64,000 bases of DNA from Charina bottae (lineage: Eukaryota > Chordata > Lepidosauria > Squamata > Charinaidae), in the NCBI GenBank assembly GCA_023362775.1, contig JALMGJ010000004.1, forward strand, positions 39,003,298-39,067,297, written 5' to 3'. The notes beneath the pieces were generated by a model that saw only the letters and a list, made by a program, of their open reading frames with translations, was not told where the DNA came from and did no database searches. Both the position numbers and the translations under genes were made by a program. Below are positions 24,320 to 36,164 of this stretch, piece by piece (within the stretch, counting starts at the first letter, position 1; every line of letters starts with the position of its first letter).

Positions 24320-25524
24320 CCATATTGTTTCTCTGGCAGTTCTGTGTATGGATGGAGGTCATCTTCATGCAGCATGAGGTCATCTTCATGCCGAAGATCA
24401 TCTTCATGGTCATTTTCATGCAGGCAGCAGACATTCTAAGCACAAGCAGAAGGGAAACAAAAACTCATTGTCTTTCCTAACAAATTTATTTCTAATATCT
24501 ATTTTTTTAAAAAATTAATTTACAATGAAAAAACCTTAGATATGGCTAATATGATTATTCTCTGGTCAACCATTTAGTTATTCTCACTTCTGACACATTA
24601 AAAATTACAGTTTGATCAGGGGCATGTGTATGGTGGGGAAGGTGTTGAAAAAAAATCAAGATGGTGGAGTGAGCCCATGATAAAAGCTCCACCTCTTTTA
24701 CTATACCACCAGTAATATAGTAAATATTATATATTCTGTGAAGGTACCATACACACTGGACACAATGAGACTTACCTCTGAGTAGTCGTACATAAAACTG
24801 TATTGCACATTTATTTTCTACTATTTTAAAATTTAACAGAGTGAAAAGAAAATAGCCAGCTCTTGTTTGTAAGGGGATTTCTGATTACATTTTCTATATG
24901 CCTGTTGCCTTGTTACTTTTCAGTCTTTATGAATATGGGTGGGAAAGCCTTTTAATTGCATTACTTAATAGTTCAATTAAGGGCCATTACTATAAGCATT
25001 TAATTCCCTGTAAAATATGTGTCAAGGCAACATCAGCATACTACACAGTAGAACACATAACATTAGACTGTTGAGACATAATTGTCTTGGATTCCTAGCA
25101 AACATATATTTGAACACAGACTAATTGTATTGTTACAAACTCTGAAATGTGCCCTTGCGATATTGTACTTAGCAAAGTCCTGCAGACTCTGAAGCTACTG
25201 AGGTTGGTCACCTCAAGTCAGTCTTGGTTGGTAGGGAGACATGGGCAAGAGTGTTTAACATGCCATGAACAGCAGCATATTTTGTTCAAAATTACCTAAC
25301 CCCCAGAAGCTTTTAAAGTGGTGTAAAAGAGGCACATTTCCATGTACTTTTTGGTCATTTCCATCATATTCTGAGAAAGTATGGAAGAATATTAGCTCAA
25401 AATATATATTGTGATACAGTACACATTATGTTCCCACTGTGAACATAAATATTTACCATTATCATTATAAGCTTTTGCATAATTTTGGAATTAAGAGATG
25501 ACTGCCATTAGAGATCTCCTATCC
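24320..25524. other. Single-copy DNA, nothing recognised
   Basis: Includes a local imperfect tandem repeat, cttcatg-type units, at about 24355-24425. No element or exon recognised. Confidence 0.4.
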
Positions 25525-25532
25525 AGGTATGG

Positions 25533-25803
25533 CAGGGCTTTCCAAAGTTTTTCCCGCGGCGACACACCAACCGGCATTGGTGTGTCGCCGCGGGAAAACC
25601 CGGAAGTGCCGTCCTTGCGGCAGCGCGCAAAAACCCGGAAGCGCTGCTGCCGCTTTCGGGTTTTGCGTGCTGCAGTTGGTGTGTCGCCGCGGGAAAACCC
25701 GGAAGCGCTGATGATGATCAGCGCTTCCGGGTTGTGTGGCGACACACCAGACTGTGTGTGGCGACACACTTTTGTGTCGCGACACACAGTTTGGAAAGCT
25801 CTG
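25533..25803. mobile_element. hAT-type MITE with multiple perfect hairpins, 271 bp
   Basis: Ends CAGGGCTTTCCAAAG and CAGTTTGGAAAGCTCTG relate it to MITE family A. An exact 8-bp duplication AGGTATGG lies at 25525-25532 and 25804-25811. The interior is unlike family A. Hairpin 1 has a perfect 22-bp stem (25549-25570 with 25577-25598) around a 6-base loop. Hairpin 2 has a perfect 17-bp stem (25696-25712 with 25717-25733) around gatg. The words tgtgtcgccgcgg and acccggaagcgctg recur. It is CpG-rich compared with its AT-rich surroundings, so the insertion is probably recent. Confidence 0.93.
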
Positions 25804-25811
25804 AGGTATGG

Positions 25812-26769
25812 TGTAAAGATAGTGAGTTCACATGAAACTTTTATTCCAGTAGGTTAATTCATCTGTATGTTCCTCCTTCTTTCCCTACTCCCACATAGCT
25901 CTAACTTTGGTGAACCATGAAACCATGAAACCACTTTGGTGAACCTGAAACCACATGGTCCTTGGTTTCAAGTTCATTTGGATGACATGCTGAACCTCAG
26001 GTAAGTCTTTAACAATAGTTAAATGGCCATAAGAAATGAGTTAAGATGGCATTGCACCAGATCCCATTAACCTATTACATATTTATTGTGTAAACATGTT
26101 TTTACTATCTTCAAGAACAGGGATCTTCAAGTAACTCATCAACAGTATACATCTGGGCAGGCAGGCAGAGTAAGTATACATAGATTCTCTCTTCATTGTG
26201 AGATATAATGTTTTCCATTTAAATTGTTTTTAAATTTGGACTTACAGATATAAATTATTAAATTTGTATGTGATTTTCTTTCTTTTTTCTTGTCAAAGTA
26301 AAAGTTGTTATCTTCAATTTGAATCAAGGTGAGAGAATTCCTGTCTGGTTTAAGAATTATTCTGAACATTCCTCCAGTGGCAACAGTATTAAGAAATTAT
26401 TGAAGATTTAGTTCCAAAGAGACAACAAAGATCATGTTTGGTTTTCATAATGGTTAGGTTTTCTGAAAACTGGTGTATTATATTGTGATTTTTCTGACTC
26501 TTAAAAATATCACCCATTTCTTTACAGTCATCTAAATTTTTTCTTTAATGATCCTTTTTGGAATTTGATTTGGACCATGGACCCCCAGAATAGCTGTTCT
26601 GCTCTCACAATGCATTATCCTATCTACCATGTATAGAAAACTATAGTAGGTCTACTTAGAGCATTCCTTTTCTTCTGCAGAAACCCTAGCGTGATCTTGC
26701 CCACAAGGGTCAAGGAAATCTCATAAAAGGTGAAGAGATACGGTAACTAGGCTTCTTAGTCTTTTTGAT
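25812..26769. other. Single-copy DNA, nothing recognised
   Basis: Contains a small local duplication (gaaccatgaaaccatgaaacc at 25911-25935). No element or exon recognised. Confidence 0.4.
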
Positions 26770-27042
26770 ATGCTTAGAGTGAAGCTGAAGCTCAAATACT
26801 TTGGCCACCTAATGCGAAGAGAGGACTCACTGGAAAAGACCCTGATGCTGGGAAAGACTGAAGGCAAAAGGAGAAGGGGACGGCAGAGGATGAGATGGTT
26901 AGATAGCATCACCGATGTAACGAACATGAATTTGAGTAAACTCCGGGAGACAGTGGAGGACAGGAAGGCCTGGCGTGCTATGGTCCATGAGGTCACGAAG
27001 AGTCAGACACGACTAAATGACTGAACAACAACAACAACAAGA
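26770..27042 (+). mobile_element. BovB/RTE LINE, lineage A, 3' stub
   Basis: About 270 bp, severely 5'-truncated. The frame from 26770 gives LKYFGHLMRREDSLEKTLML, then RQRMRWLDSITDVTNMNLSK and the C-terminus HEVTKSQTRLND. The tail follows: agtcagacacgactaaatga, then ctgaacaacaacaacaacaa. This C-terminal wording (VTKSQTRL) is the same as in ruminant BovB. No clear duplication seen. Confidence 0.95.
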
Positions 27043-29289
27043 GAAAGAGCCATCACAACTTAGCAAAAGGCTAGCATATTGGTAGATTAATACTGGAAAC
27101 ATGTGCATGCAGCCATTTCAAAAGTATTGTATATGAAGACACAGTCATACTAACCCCTTTTCTCCACACAGGGACCTCTGGTTTTACCTCTATTATCTTT
27201 CAACTCTAACTCACTACCTTTTCTCTGGTATATGCCTAGGGATGTTTTACTCTGAAAATTTCATAAATATTGTGAAATTCTTTTGTCCTCCTTTGGCATA
27301 TCTAGCATGTTTTGCTAAGGAAAACACGTTTGCTTTGATTGATAGACAAATATGAAAGGTTAAGCAACAAAAAAAAAATGTAACCCAAAGGACTATCAAG
27401 CAGAATATCCTTCCTTTAATGTGTGGGCAGTGGGACGCATATGGCTTCTTTTCTTTAATCCTCTTTGGGCTTTTTAGTTTGTTTGTGAAGTCCCCCCACC
27501 CACCCACATTGCTCTCCTCCAGTGCTAGAGAACATAGACAACAGCTCCAGGACTGGTAAAGCCCCCCCCCCTTATTTTAGACAATTGTTAGGAGACTAGG
27601 AGTGATGTAGATTCCAAGTTTTCCCAGCACATTTCTGTTTTGTCTTCTCTGACTCAAGATTTGTGATGCCCCAGATGTAGTAGCTGCAGACCATTCTAAG
27701 GTAGATGTGAGAGGCTTGTCAGATTGCCTTGTCCTTATGCAAACTAAGGAGTTGCGAAGATTGCCATGGCCCCTGGATTTCTCTTCTGATAGACAATTAG
27801 GACTTTACTAGGTAAATATTATATTATTAACAATATATATTAATATATAGTATTAATATATTAATATTATTATATATTACTATAGTGGACCATGCATAGG
27901 AAATGAATGAAGACTCTTTTCTAAGGTGATGCACAGAATTCAAGATGCCAACTACATATTATAGTGATGTTTCATTGCAATTCCTTTCTTCCCACTGGTT
28001 CTTATACGATGAGACTTAGAGTACTGTAGAAGTGCACTTTGCATAACAAGTAATATGCCAATGACTCATCCCCGGATCACTATACTGAAGCTGCTAATCT
28101 AATTTTTTCCCCTGTGCTCTTCAATGACATTATTTCTTGTCTTTGAAGAGGCATGAGAAACTACAGCCTGTGAACTCTTTCTGTGTGTGGTGTCCTCCTC
28201 CAGACTGTGCCACTGAAATGTGGCAGCAAGTCAGCAAAATTGGCTGAATTATTTCTCATTGCTTTCAGTGGAATATAGAGCAATTATGATGCACTAAGCT
28301 CTTTGGCATATCTAAAGTAGCCTCTGCCCTCACCCAGAGCATGAGTAATTTTTAAAAAATCTTAGAAAATTGCTCTTGCTCTATGGTGTCCTCAGTCTCT
28401 GAAGAGATAACAATGATTGCTGTTGCTTATTTATTAGATTTATGTGCTGATTTTCTTCAGGAACATAAGGAAGAATACATAGCACTACCTCTGCCATCCC
28501 CCCCCAAAAATATTAGATAATTTAGGCTAAGAGATAATGTAATGGACAGAAGGAATAACTTTGAGAAGCAGGAGGAAGAACAGCTACCAAGGCAATGGTC
28601 AGATAAAATAAATCTGAGTCCGGGGCAGAAATGTAATTTGAGAAAGCAGCTCAGACATGTCCCTCCTTAGTTCTCATGAAGATAAAGGGAGGGAGGGGGA
28701 ATCGCATTCAACTTTGCAAGATTCTGTTGCTGTAACCTTATAATTTTATTGTTTTGTTTTCTCAATTTTGTGAGTAAAATTGTAAGTGCTTCTGTTAACC
28801 CACTTTCTAATCCTCATTTTTTAAAAACTCTTTTTATTGGACTAATAATCTCCTTGAGGTAAAAGTAAAATTTGACTTTACTGTGGCTATATAAGCATTT
28901 ATAATATGCTTTAATGTACTGAGAATACCTCATATACATTATCTGAGTAACTTTTAGGTCAGTGCTGCTGGCAGATATTTTTTTTTATTATTATTGCATT
29001 ATCCCTGATTGTAATATTATCCCTATAGCTTTCCTGTGATTCAAAAGGCTGCCCAGGACTAGAATATTAACCTTCTCTTGGCCCTGATGGCAGTGGTACA
29101 GGGTTCACAATAAGATCACAGAAATTTGGTTGGTTGGTTGGTTCACAATAAGAGCACAGAAATCTATCTCTTGAGTGTAGATATTGTTTAACATTAGCAT
29201 GAATCCATTGGAAAGACCATTGATCAGTTCAGGATGTGGTTCCATTAGTATGCCAGTGATACACAGTGATACATTGACACCTAGAGCTG
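27043..29289. other. Single-copy DNA, nothing recognised
   Basis: AT-rich with a tatata/attaat-rich patch at 27815-27885. At 29103-29162 a ~23-bp segment (ggttcacaataagatcacag...) is repeated after a ggttggttggttggttc microsatellite, 37 bp apart. No exon recognised. Confidence 0.4.
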
Positions 29290-30238
29290 GACTGAAGATG
29301 TTGCTGATGTCCTTTTCCAGTCTCCGCAGGCTGTAATATCTGGATGAGATGCAACAGGCTCAAGTTGAACTCAAGACAGAATTGCTATTAGTGCATCATA
29401 ACTCTGTCAGGACTAGTGTTATCTCTAGATGGCAAAGCATCATCCCTGAAGGAGCAGGTGTGCAGCATATGCGTCTTCCTGAACTCACAGCTATCGCGGA
29501 TGTGCAAGTAGAGGCCATGGCCAGTGGGACTTTTGCCCAAAGTTGGTGTGCTAATTGTGACTAGAGCAGAAGGACCTGGCTACAGTAATTCATATCCTCT
29601 TCACCACTTAATGACTATTGCAATGCACTCTATATGAAAATAATGAAGAAGCTGCAGTTGATTAAAAATGCAGTGGATCTCCTGTGAGTTGGCACATGTT
29701 GCCAGGACCACATTATACCTGTGCTGTGGGCCCTGCATTATCTTGCAATAGGCTTCTAGGTGAAATGTTGAGCTAAAAAGCCCTATGTGCTTGGCACTTC
29801 TAGGAATGCATTCGACCTGATCAACTTGATGGTCCTGGGAGAAGCTGTTGGTAGTACCTTACTTATGTTTGCAGTATATGTATGTGTGTTTGTGTGACAG
29901 GAGAGAATGAAGCACGGAGGCACTGCTTTTTTGTGGCAACTCCTGCTCTTTTGAACAGCTTCTTGACTGAGATCAGGTTGGCCCTCTCAGTGTGTTTGTT
30001 TTGACAGATGCTGAAGACAGAGCTCTTCCAAGATGCCTTTGCGGACTAAACAGCTGCTGTCTAGGTTTTTATATAGCTATTGTTTCGTTGTGGGACCACT
30101 ATTTATATATTGATTCATTATTTATATTTACCATGGATATTTTATGTCATGTATATTTGTGAAACTGCCAGGAGTCCTAGTAGACTATGGCGAGTCACAA
30201 ATTGAATGAATGAATAAATAAATAACTAAATACAGGAG
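29290..30238 (+). pseudogene. L2 LINE 3' fragment, decayed
   Basis: The pieces fit the L2 C-terminal RT region and beyond. From about 29325 the reading is RYWMRCNRLKLNSRQN; near 29400 LSLDGKASSLKEQV; near 29620 TIAMHSI (canonical LDYCNALY) and the LQLVQNAA-like stretch; near 30000 MLKTELFQDAFAD. The 3' untranslated end at 30120-30238 (tatttatatttaccatgg..., gaatgaatgaataaataaat) closes the element. There are many stops and the RT catalytic motif is not included. Confidence 0.65.
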
Positions 30239-30744
30239 CATACTTTGGTTTGTTTCACTGGAACCTGAAAGGTGAGCTGTGTTGAGTTGGTTCTTTTAAG
30301 TTACTGTATGTCCATTTGTGTATCAATAAGCTTGAAGTTGAAGAAATGGTACTGTTAATATCTGCAGGACATCACATCCATGCTTTTGGGGGTTTGTTGG
30401 TTTTTGAATCTCTCCTTGTCTTCCTGTTATAACCCACTTCAGAAAGTTCAGAAAGGATATTTGATATGAATTTTAGTCTTCTATTTCTTCCTCTCTTCCA
30501 CACAACGTATATATGACACACATTTCAGCATCTCCCACATACATAATTTCTTCTTCTCGTGCTTCTGGAAGATTGTTTGGTCCAGCAATAGGCATTTATT
30601 TTCAAGATGGAGAAAGATTCTGTCTGGCCATTAGACATAAATGACATTTTCTAGCACTTGCCTTTCTTTTCTGCCTTCGAAAGACCTTCATGGCAACTGT
30701 AACACCATTTGCCACCATTTGCTAACTAATTACTAATAACTAAT
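30239..30744. other. Single-copy DNA, nothing recognised
   Basis: About 500 bp between two elements. No feature recognised. Confidence 0.4.
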
Positions 30745-31115
30745 AGAGCCAGTTTGGTCTAGTGGTTAAGGTGCTGGGCTAGAAACCAGGAGTATGTGAG
30801 TTCTAGTCCCACCTTAGGCATGAAAGCCAGCTGGGTGACCTTGGGCCAGTCACTGTCTCTCAGCCCTAGGAAGGAGCCAATGGGAAACCAGGAGACTGAG
30901 AGTTCTAGTCCCGCCTTAGGCATGAAAGCCGGCTGGGTGACCTTGGGCCAGTCACTCTCTCTCAGCCCAACTCACCTCCCAGGGTTGTTGTGGGGAAAAT
31001 AGGAGGAGGAAGGAGTATTAGGTATGTTCGCCGCCTTGAGTTATTTATAAAAATAATTAAGGCGGGATAAAAATTAAATAAATAAATAAAATAAATAAAA
31101 AATAAATAAATAAAA
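30745..31115 (+). mobile_element. MIR-like tRNA SINE with L2-type tail and internal duplication
   Basis: The head gccagtttggtctagtggtt carries the tRNA A-box region and gagttctagtccc the B box. The core contains ggtgaccttgggccagtcac, the conserved core word of MIR-like SINEs. The 3' part (ttgttgtggggaaaatagga, then cgccttgagttatttataaa) and a taaataaataaa tail resemble L2. A block of 102 bp (starting 30783 and again 30885) is duplicated in tandem and contains the B box and core. Because 102 is a multiple of 3, this makes a chance open frame with a repeated 34-residue unit. Confidence 0.85.
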
Positions 31116-32165
31116 TTACTTTTCAGTCAAAATCTCATTACTTTAGAAATACACATTACTTTAGAGAACCATCACCAATCCAATGAAGGAACACACTTTT
31201 ATTAAAATTTGAACCAGCAAAAGGAAATACTAAAAGTATGTCCTGAATGAACAGACAATCCCAAATAGTCACAGATAAAAGAATGCTTGTATTTCAAAGA
31301 ATTAAAAAGATATCATTCAACCACCCTATGTATGATTTAATAAAAATCTCAGTGATTGAGAAAACTTGTTTTTAAACATATGTATATTGTACTGAATTAT
31401 ATATCGACTACTTGGAATTTAACATGTTCAGAACAAAGATGGATTTTTCATGCTTTAATAATAGCAAAAAGAATAATCCTTAGGAGATGGGAAAATGCTA
31501 TAAATATATTTGGTTAATGAGAAAATGTCATTTCTCCTTTTGGGAATTTTTTTTGAAAAGGCTTGGTCAACATTACAAGCTTAGTTTTTCTTTTTCAAGA
31601 TTTACAAAATCAAGTGAACTTGGAATATAGTTGCAATTACACTTTTGTTTGTTCTTTTTATGTATTTTCTTGTATAAAGTTCTTTCTTTTTGTTTTTGTG
31701 TATGGTAAATTGTTTATTTTTATTTTACATTACTTCATGTATGTCTGTTTGAAAATGGATCTCAATACCCTAATTGGCCCATGTAGCAAAAAAATATTGT
31801 TATGTTCCATCTTAAAGATGCGCTTGAATGCAAATCCAATCCATAAGATTATATACATCATACATTGGTTGATCAGATACCACAAGGATTCTTTTAGGTT
31901 TAAGTAAAGAACTATTCTTAAACATATATTACATGGCTAGAGATTCTCCAGTCATGGTAGCAAGACAAAGCATATTAGCTTCTAAAGTCTGATGAGGAAA
32001 ACATGCTTTACATATAATTTGGGCCGTTATCTGCCTTTGATTTTATGAATCCCCTCAGTTACAAATTTAAAAACATGCAGGATTTGGTTTTACAGAAATA
32101 TAACTATTGTAAGTAGACAATTACTCCAACAGGGTTTTTTGTCTGTGCCTTCAAATCAGTCTGGA
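31116..32165. other. Single-copy DNA, nothing recognised
   Basis: Very AT-rich. A 114-codon frame at 31563-31907 is a run of F/Y/L/I residues encoded by a T-rich tract and has no family look. Confidence 0.4.
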
Positions 32166-32269
32166 GAGAAAAATTGTCTGGCCTAAAGTCACTCATTTGG
32201 CTTTCATGCCTAAAATGGGATTAGAACTCAGGTCTCCCCACTCCCAGTCCAGCACCTCAACCATTAGAT
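32166..32269 (-). mobile_element. MIR-like tRNA SINE, minus strand, split by a hAT element
   Basis: Reverse complement gives the same SINE family as at 30745: the head (gatctaatggttgaggtgct), the B-box region (gagttctaatccca) and the core (ttaggcatgaaagcc). The head is interrupted at 32269 by the hAT element. The missing head bases (ggagccagattgatc in reverse) resume at 33479-33490 after it. This fixes the order of events: SINE first, hAT later. Confidence 0.8.
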
Positions 32270-33470
32270 CATAGCTTTCCAAACTGTGTGTCGGGACACG
32301 TTAGTGTGTCGGTGCCTGCAGTGTCTGGGTGTGTCGCCGCTGTTGCTGCCTCCGAGCCCTGCCAGGATTCCACGTAGGTCCTAGTGCCTGCCTGGTGCCT
32401 TGCTGCCTCCAAACCTGCTGTGATTCCGCGCAGGTCCTAGTGCCTGCCTTGTGCCCTGCTGTAAGAGTGTGTCATGAAATGATGCATGTCTAAAAAGTGT
32501 GTCACCAACATGAACAGTTTGGAAAGCTCTGCAGTAAAGGGTACTTTGGGTACATTCTCAGTGGCAAGTTGTTCCTCACTTTGGTGGTGAGGTCATCCCC
32601 AATATTTTATCTTTTAGGAGGCTGGTAAAAAGGCCTTCTGCCTTGTTGCCTCCAAACCTGCCCTGCCAGGATTCCGCGCAGGTCCTAGTGCCTGCCTGGT
32701 GCCTTGCTGCCTCCAAACCTGCTGTGATTCCGCGCAGGTCCTAGTGCCTGCCTTGTGCCCTGCTGTAAGAGTGTGTCATGAAATGATGCATGTCTAAAAA
32801 GTGTGTCACCAACATGAAAAGTTTGGAAAGCTCTGCAGTAAAGGGTACTTTGGGTACATTCTCAGTGGCAAGTTGTTCCTCACTTTGGTGGTGAGGTCAT
32901 CCCCAATATTTTATCTTTTAGGAGGCTGGTAAAAAGGCCTTCTGCCTTGTTGCCTCCAAACCTGCCCTGCCAGGATTCCGCGCAGGTCCTAGTGCCTGCC
33001 TGGTGCCTTGCTGCCTCCAAACCTGCTGTGATTCCACACAGGTCCTAGTGCCTGCCTTGTGCCTTGCTGCCTCCAAACCTGCTGTGATTCCGCGCAGGTC
33101 CTAGTGCCTGCCTTGTGCCCTGCTGTAAGAGTGTGTCATGAAATGATGCATGTCTAAAAAGTGTGTCACCAACATGAAAAGTTTGGAAAGCTCTGCAGTA
33201 AAGGGTACTTTGGGTACATTCTCAGTGGCAAGTTGTTCCTCACTTTGGTGGTGAGGTCATCCCCAATATTTTATCTTTTAGGAGGCTGGTAAAAAGGCCT
33301 TCTGCCTTGTTGCCTCCAAACCTGCCCTGCCAGGATTCCGCACAGGTCCTAGTGCCTGCCTTGTGCCCTGCTGTAAGAGTGTGTCGCGAAATGATGCCCT
33401 GCTGTAAGAGTGTGTTGCGAATGCATGTCTAAAAAGTGTGTCACCAACATGAACAGTTTGGAAAGCTCTG
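32270..33470. mobile_element. hAT-type MITE family A expanded to 1.2 kb by internal tandem duplication
   Basis: Left end CATAGCTTTCCAAACTGTGT and right end CAGTTTGGAAAGCTCTG match family A. The duplication CATTAGAT at 32262-32269 and 33471-33478 is exact and 8 bp long, so all the DNA between entered, or grew, as one element. The normal family member is ~290 bp. Here a unit holding family-A sequence plus an unrelated ~110-bp spacer (cagtaaagggtactttgggt...aaaaaggcc) is repeated. The spacer starts at 32532, 32836 and 33196, giving periods of 304 and 360 bp. The longer period has an extra ~56-bp tgcctccaaacctgc subunit. Near-identical copies imply recent amplification. No transposase frame. Confidence 0.92.
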
Positions 33471-33500
33471 CATTAGATCAATCTGGCTCCTCCAACAGTA

Positions 33501-33822
33501 AAGGTAAAGGTTCCCCCCGCACATTTGTGTAGTCGTGTCTGACTCTAGGGGCCGGTGCTCATCTCCGTTTGTTAGCCGAAGAGCCAGCGTTGTCCGAAGA
33601 CGCTTCCACGGTCATGTGGCCACATGATGCGCGTGGAACGCTGTTACCTACCCACCAAAGTGGTACCTATTAATCTACTTGCATTTGCATGCTTTCGAAT
33701 TGCTAGGTTGGCAAGAGCTGGACCTAGTGCGGGAGCTCACTCCGCACGCAGGGCTAGGGATTCGAACCTCCAAACTTGCGATCGACAAGCCTGGCGTCTT
33801 ACCCGCTGAGCCACCACGCCCC
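33501..33822 (-). mobile_element. Sauria-type tRNA SINE, full length, minus strand
   Basis: Begins with the reversed terminus aaaggtaaaggttcc, then the BovB-like tail (gtcgtgtctgactct). It ends with the reversed tRNA head, where the B box (ggattcgaacc) and A box (ccgctgagcca) are intact. The flanking word CCTCCAACAGTA occurs at 33489-33500 and at 33832-33843, and again at 33851-33862. So the target duplication is probably this word, followed by a small local tandem duplication on the right (unit tatgcctccaacagtacac). Confidence 0.93.
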
Positions 33823-33862
33823 TACAGTATGCCTCCAACAGTACACTATGCCTCCAACAGTA

Positions 33863-36164
33863 CCCTTCACTAAATTATGGAGATGCTCTGTCCTTTTAAT
33901 GTTCAACGTGGTATCCCTTCTTCTCTCATTGGCTTGGAAGACATGCAGTTTCATCAGGGTCATTATCTAAAACTACCTGGCCAGCGGTGGTAGGAGTCAG
34001 CTCTCACAAGTTCAGTGCTGAGCTCTGTCTCTTTGGGTTGGGCCCAGTAAGCTCTTTATTCTGATCTTCCTCCTCCTCATATGAAGAATCATCCAAGGTA
34101 TTGGTCTATGTATTGACTAGGGATGATGTGTAATAAGTAGAGGCCAGCACTTAAGGTGGCTGTAGTTAGCCAAAATAAGTCATGGAGTCATGGCGGATGG
34201 CACAAAAACAACCAAACCAACCAACCAAACCAACCAACCACAATGTGGGTGTTTGCTAAAAGGTAACATTTCATGCTGGGATCTTTAGGAAAGGAATTGA
34301 AAATAAAACTGCCAATGTTCTAATACTTTTTATATCTACTGTATGGTGTGATCATACTATGTCCACTTCAGAATATTGGATTACAAGGATATGTAGATCT
34401 AGAAAAAGTGGCCAAAAGAATCAAGGGTAGAAGCAATTCTTCTTTGAGGAAATTCTTCTTTGATGGAAGGAAAAAGATGAGTAAGAGGAAAATGAAAGTT
34501 CTTAAGAAAATAGCTAATGGCGTTGAAGAAAGCAGATAGGATCTAGTTTAGAAAGTAGATACTCCTTTCTAAAAATACTAGAATCTATGGAATCATTTCG
34601 TACAGATATAAATCTATCAAAGAGTCTACTATCTTCCAGGTAAATGACCAAACTCTCATCTGGGCTAGTTTGATCATTTGCATAATCCTGTCATGTTATA
34701 AGGAGGAATTTTACCACAATGTTTATAGTGTTTGAATCCTTATGTACTGTAACCACTCTAATGAACACTGGTCAGAGAAATGCAAATATTTCAAAGGGCC
34801 TTTGAAATCATTGTTCACAAGTAGGCTCCTCTAATTTCAATAGAGTTTAGGCATACCTAACTTTCCTGTACTTCACTGCTTGGTTTCCAAACAAAGCAGT
34901 AATGATCCTTTTCCATTCTTACATGTTTGACCTGAACACCAATTTGGTCACCAAATGCCTGGTGTATAGTCAGTGTGGAAGAAGAAGCTATTAAGGAATG
35001 AATGAAGAGTTGAATATAAGACCTCTAGGTTCACCATGAAGTGTGCAGTGTTACTATTACTAGTTTCACAATTCCACTTAACTAAAAAAATGTGGTGATA
35101 CACAAAATGGAGCAAAATCCAAGATACCCAAACTGAGTTTGTGACAGAATGATAACAGGACAAAATTAATAGCTCGGTAATCAAATTAATACTTCTTTTC
35201 TGAAGAAGGAAAAAAGGAATAAAAGGCTTTTAGCTTTCAGAATCCCACTGTAATTAGATCATGAACTAGACTCTTTCAGGCTGCAAATTCAAACTGTGCA
35301 CTATTAAGTGGCACCTTTTAATTCTTGAACCGCACAGACCAATAGCAAACTCTGTTCTGTTTTTCTTTGTGCAAACCCAATCATATCACATCAAATTATA
35401 CAACTAATTAACACACAGTCCTTTAAAAATTGCATATTATTTTGGCAAGCCAAATTAACGCCAGTCCCCTGAAACCATGTTTAGTAATTCTCATTGATTA
35501 TGGTAACCCCTACTATTGAGGGGCGGTTTAATCAGCTACAGGCTCTCCTGCTGATGAGATGAACCAAGGAACCAGATGTTTCTGCCTTCTAGACTAATGA
35601 AAATGTCATAGATGTTTCCCGTCCGTCTTGGTGAAAAAATAATTCCATCATGGTCATGATCTAGGTAGTCTGTATTGATCTTTTTGGCACAACAAAACTG
35701 AAATAAAAGAGTTTACTATATTCATACATATTGCGTGTTTCTTGTTTTGCATATGTGTGTAAAATTAACTGGATATTTTACAGATGCACAGCTGTTGCAT
35801 GTCTACTTCTAAGGTTTTCTCACCACCAAGTCTGCAAAGACATGGAAGATGATGAAGTTTATTGAGGAAATTATATTTCCAGTTCACATTATATTGTATA
35901 TACAAGTTAGTGAAATATGTTTTCTGTTTATGGGCAAGGGATCTTACTAGCATTAAATTACTTAATGAGATGTGTCATGCAGTTAAAATAGGCATACCAT
36001 TTATATTAACATTTTAGTGCTTGGCTAGTTTGAGATGGTTAGTTTACTCGAGTTTAAATAGGTGATAATAAGCATGATGAATCAATCTGCTTAAAACTGA
36101 ATATGGTGTAACTAGAACAATCTCAAGATTAAACTGCATATCTTACAGCATATTATAACATTCT
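33863..36164. other. Single-copy DNA; conserved-looking core near 35380-35700
   Basis: Contains an (aaccaacc)n-like tract at 34207-34240. The section 35380-35700 is rich in homeodomain-like words (caactaattaacac, ccaaattaacg) and free of repeats, so it is a candidate enhancer by texture only. No exon recognised. Confidence 0.3.

Noticed and set aside
31563..31907. 114-codon hydrophobic frame, possible membrane protein
   Set aside because: It comes from a T-rich tract (Phe/Leu/Tyr/Ile codons) without start context or family.
32532..33330. CRISPR-like regular repeats
   Set aside because: The units are about 300-360 bp, near identical throughout, and lie within a hAT element of a vertebrate genome.
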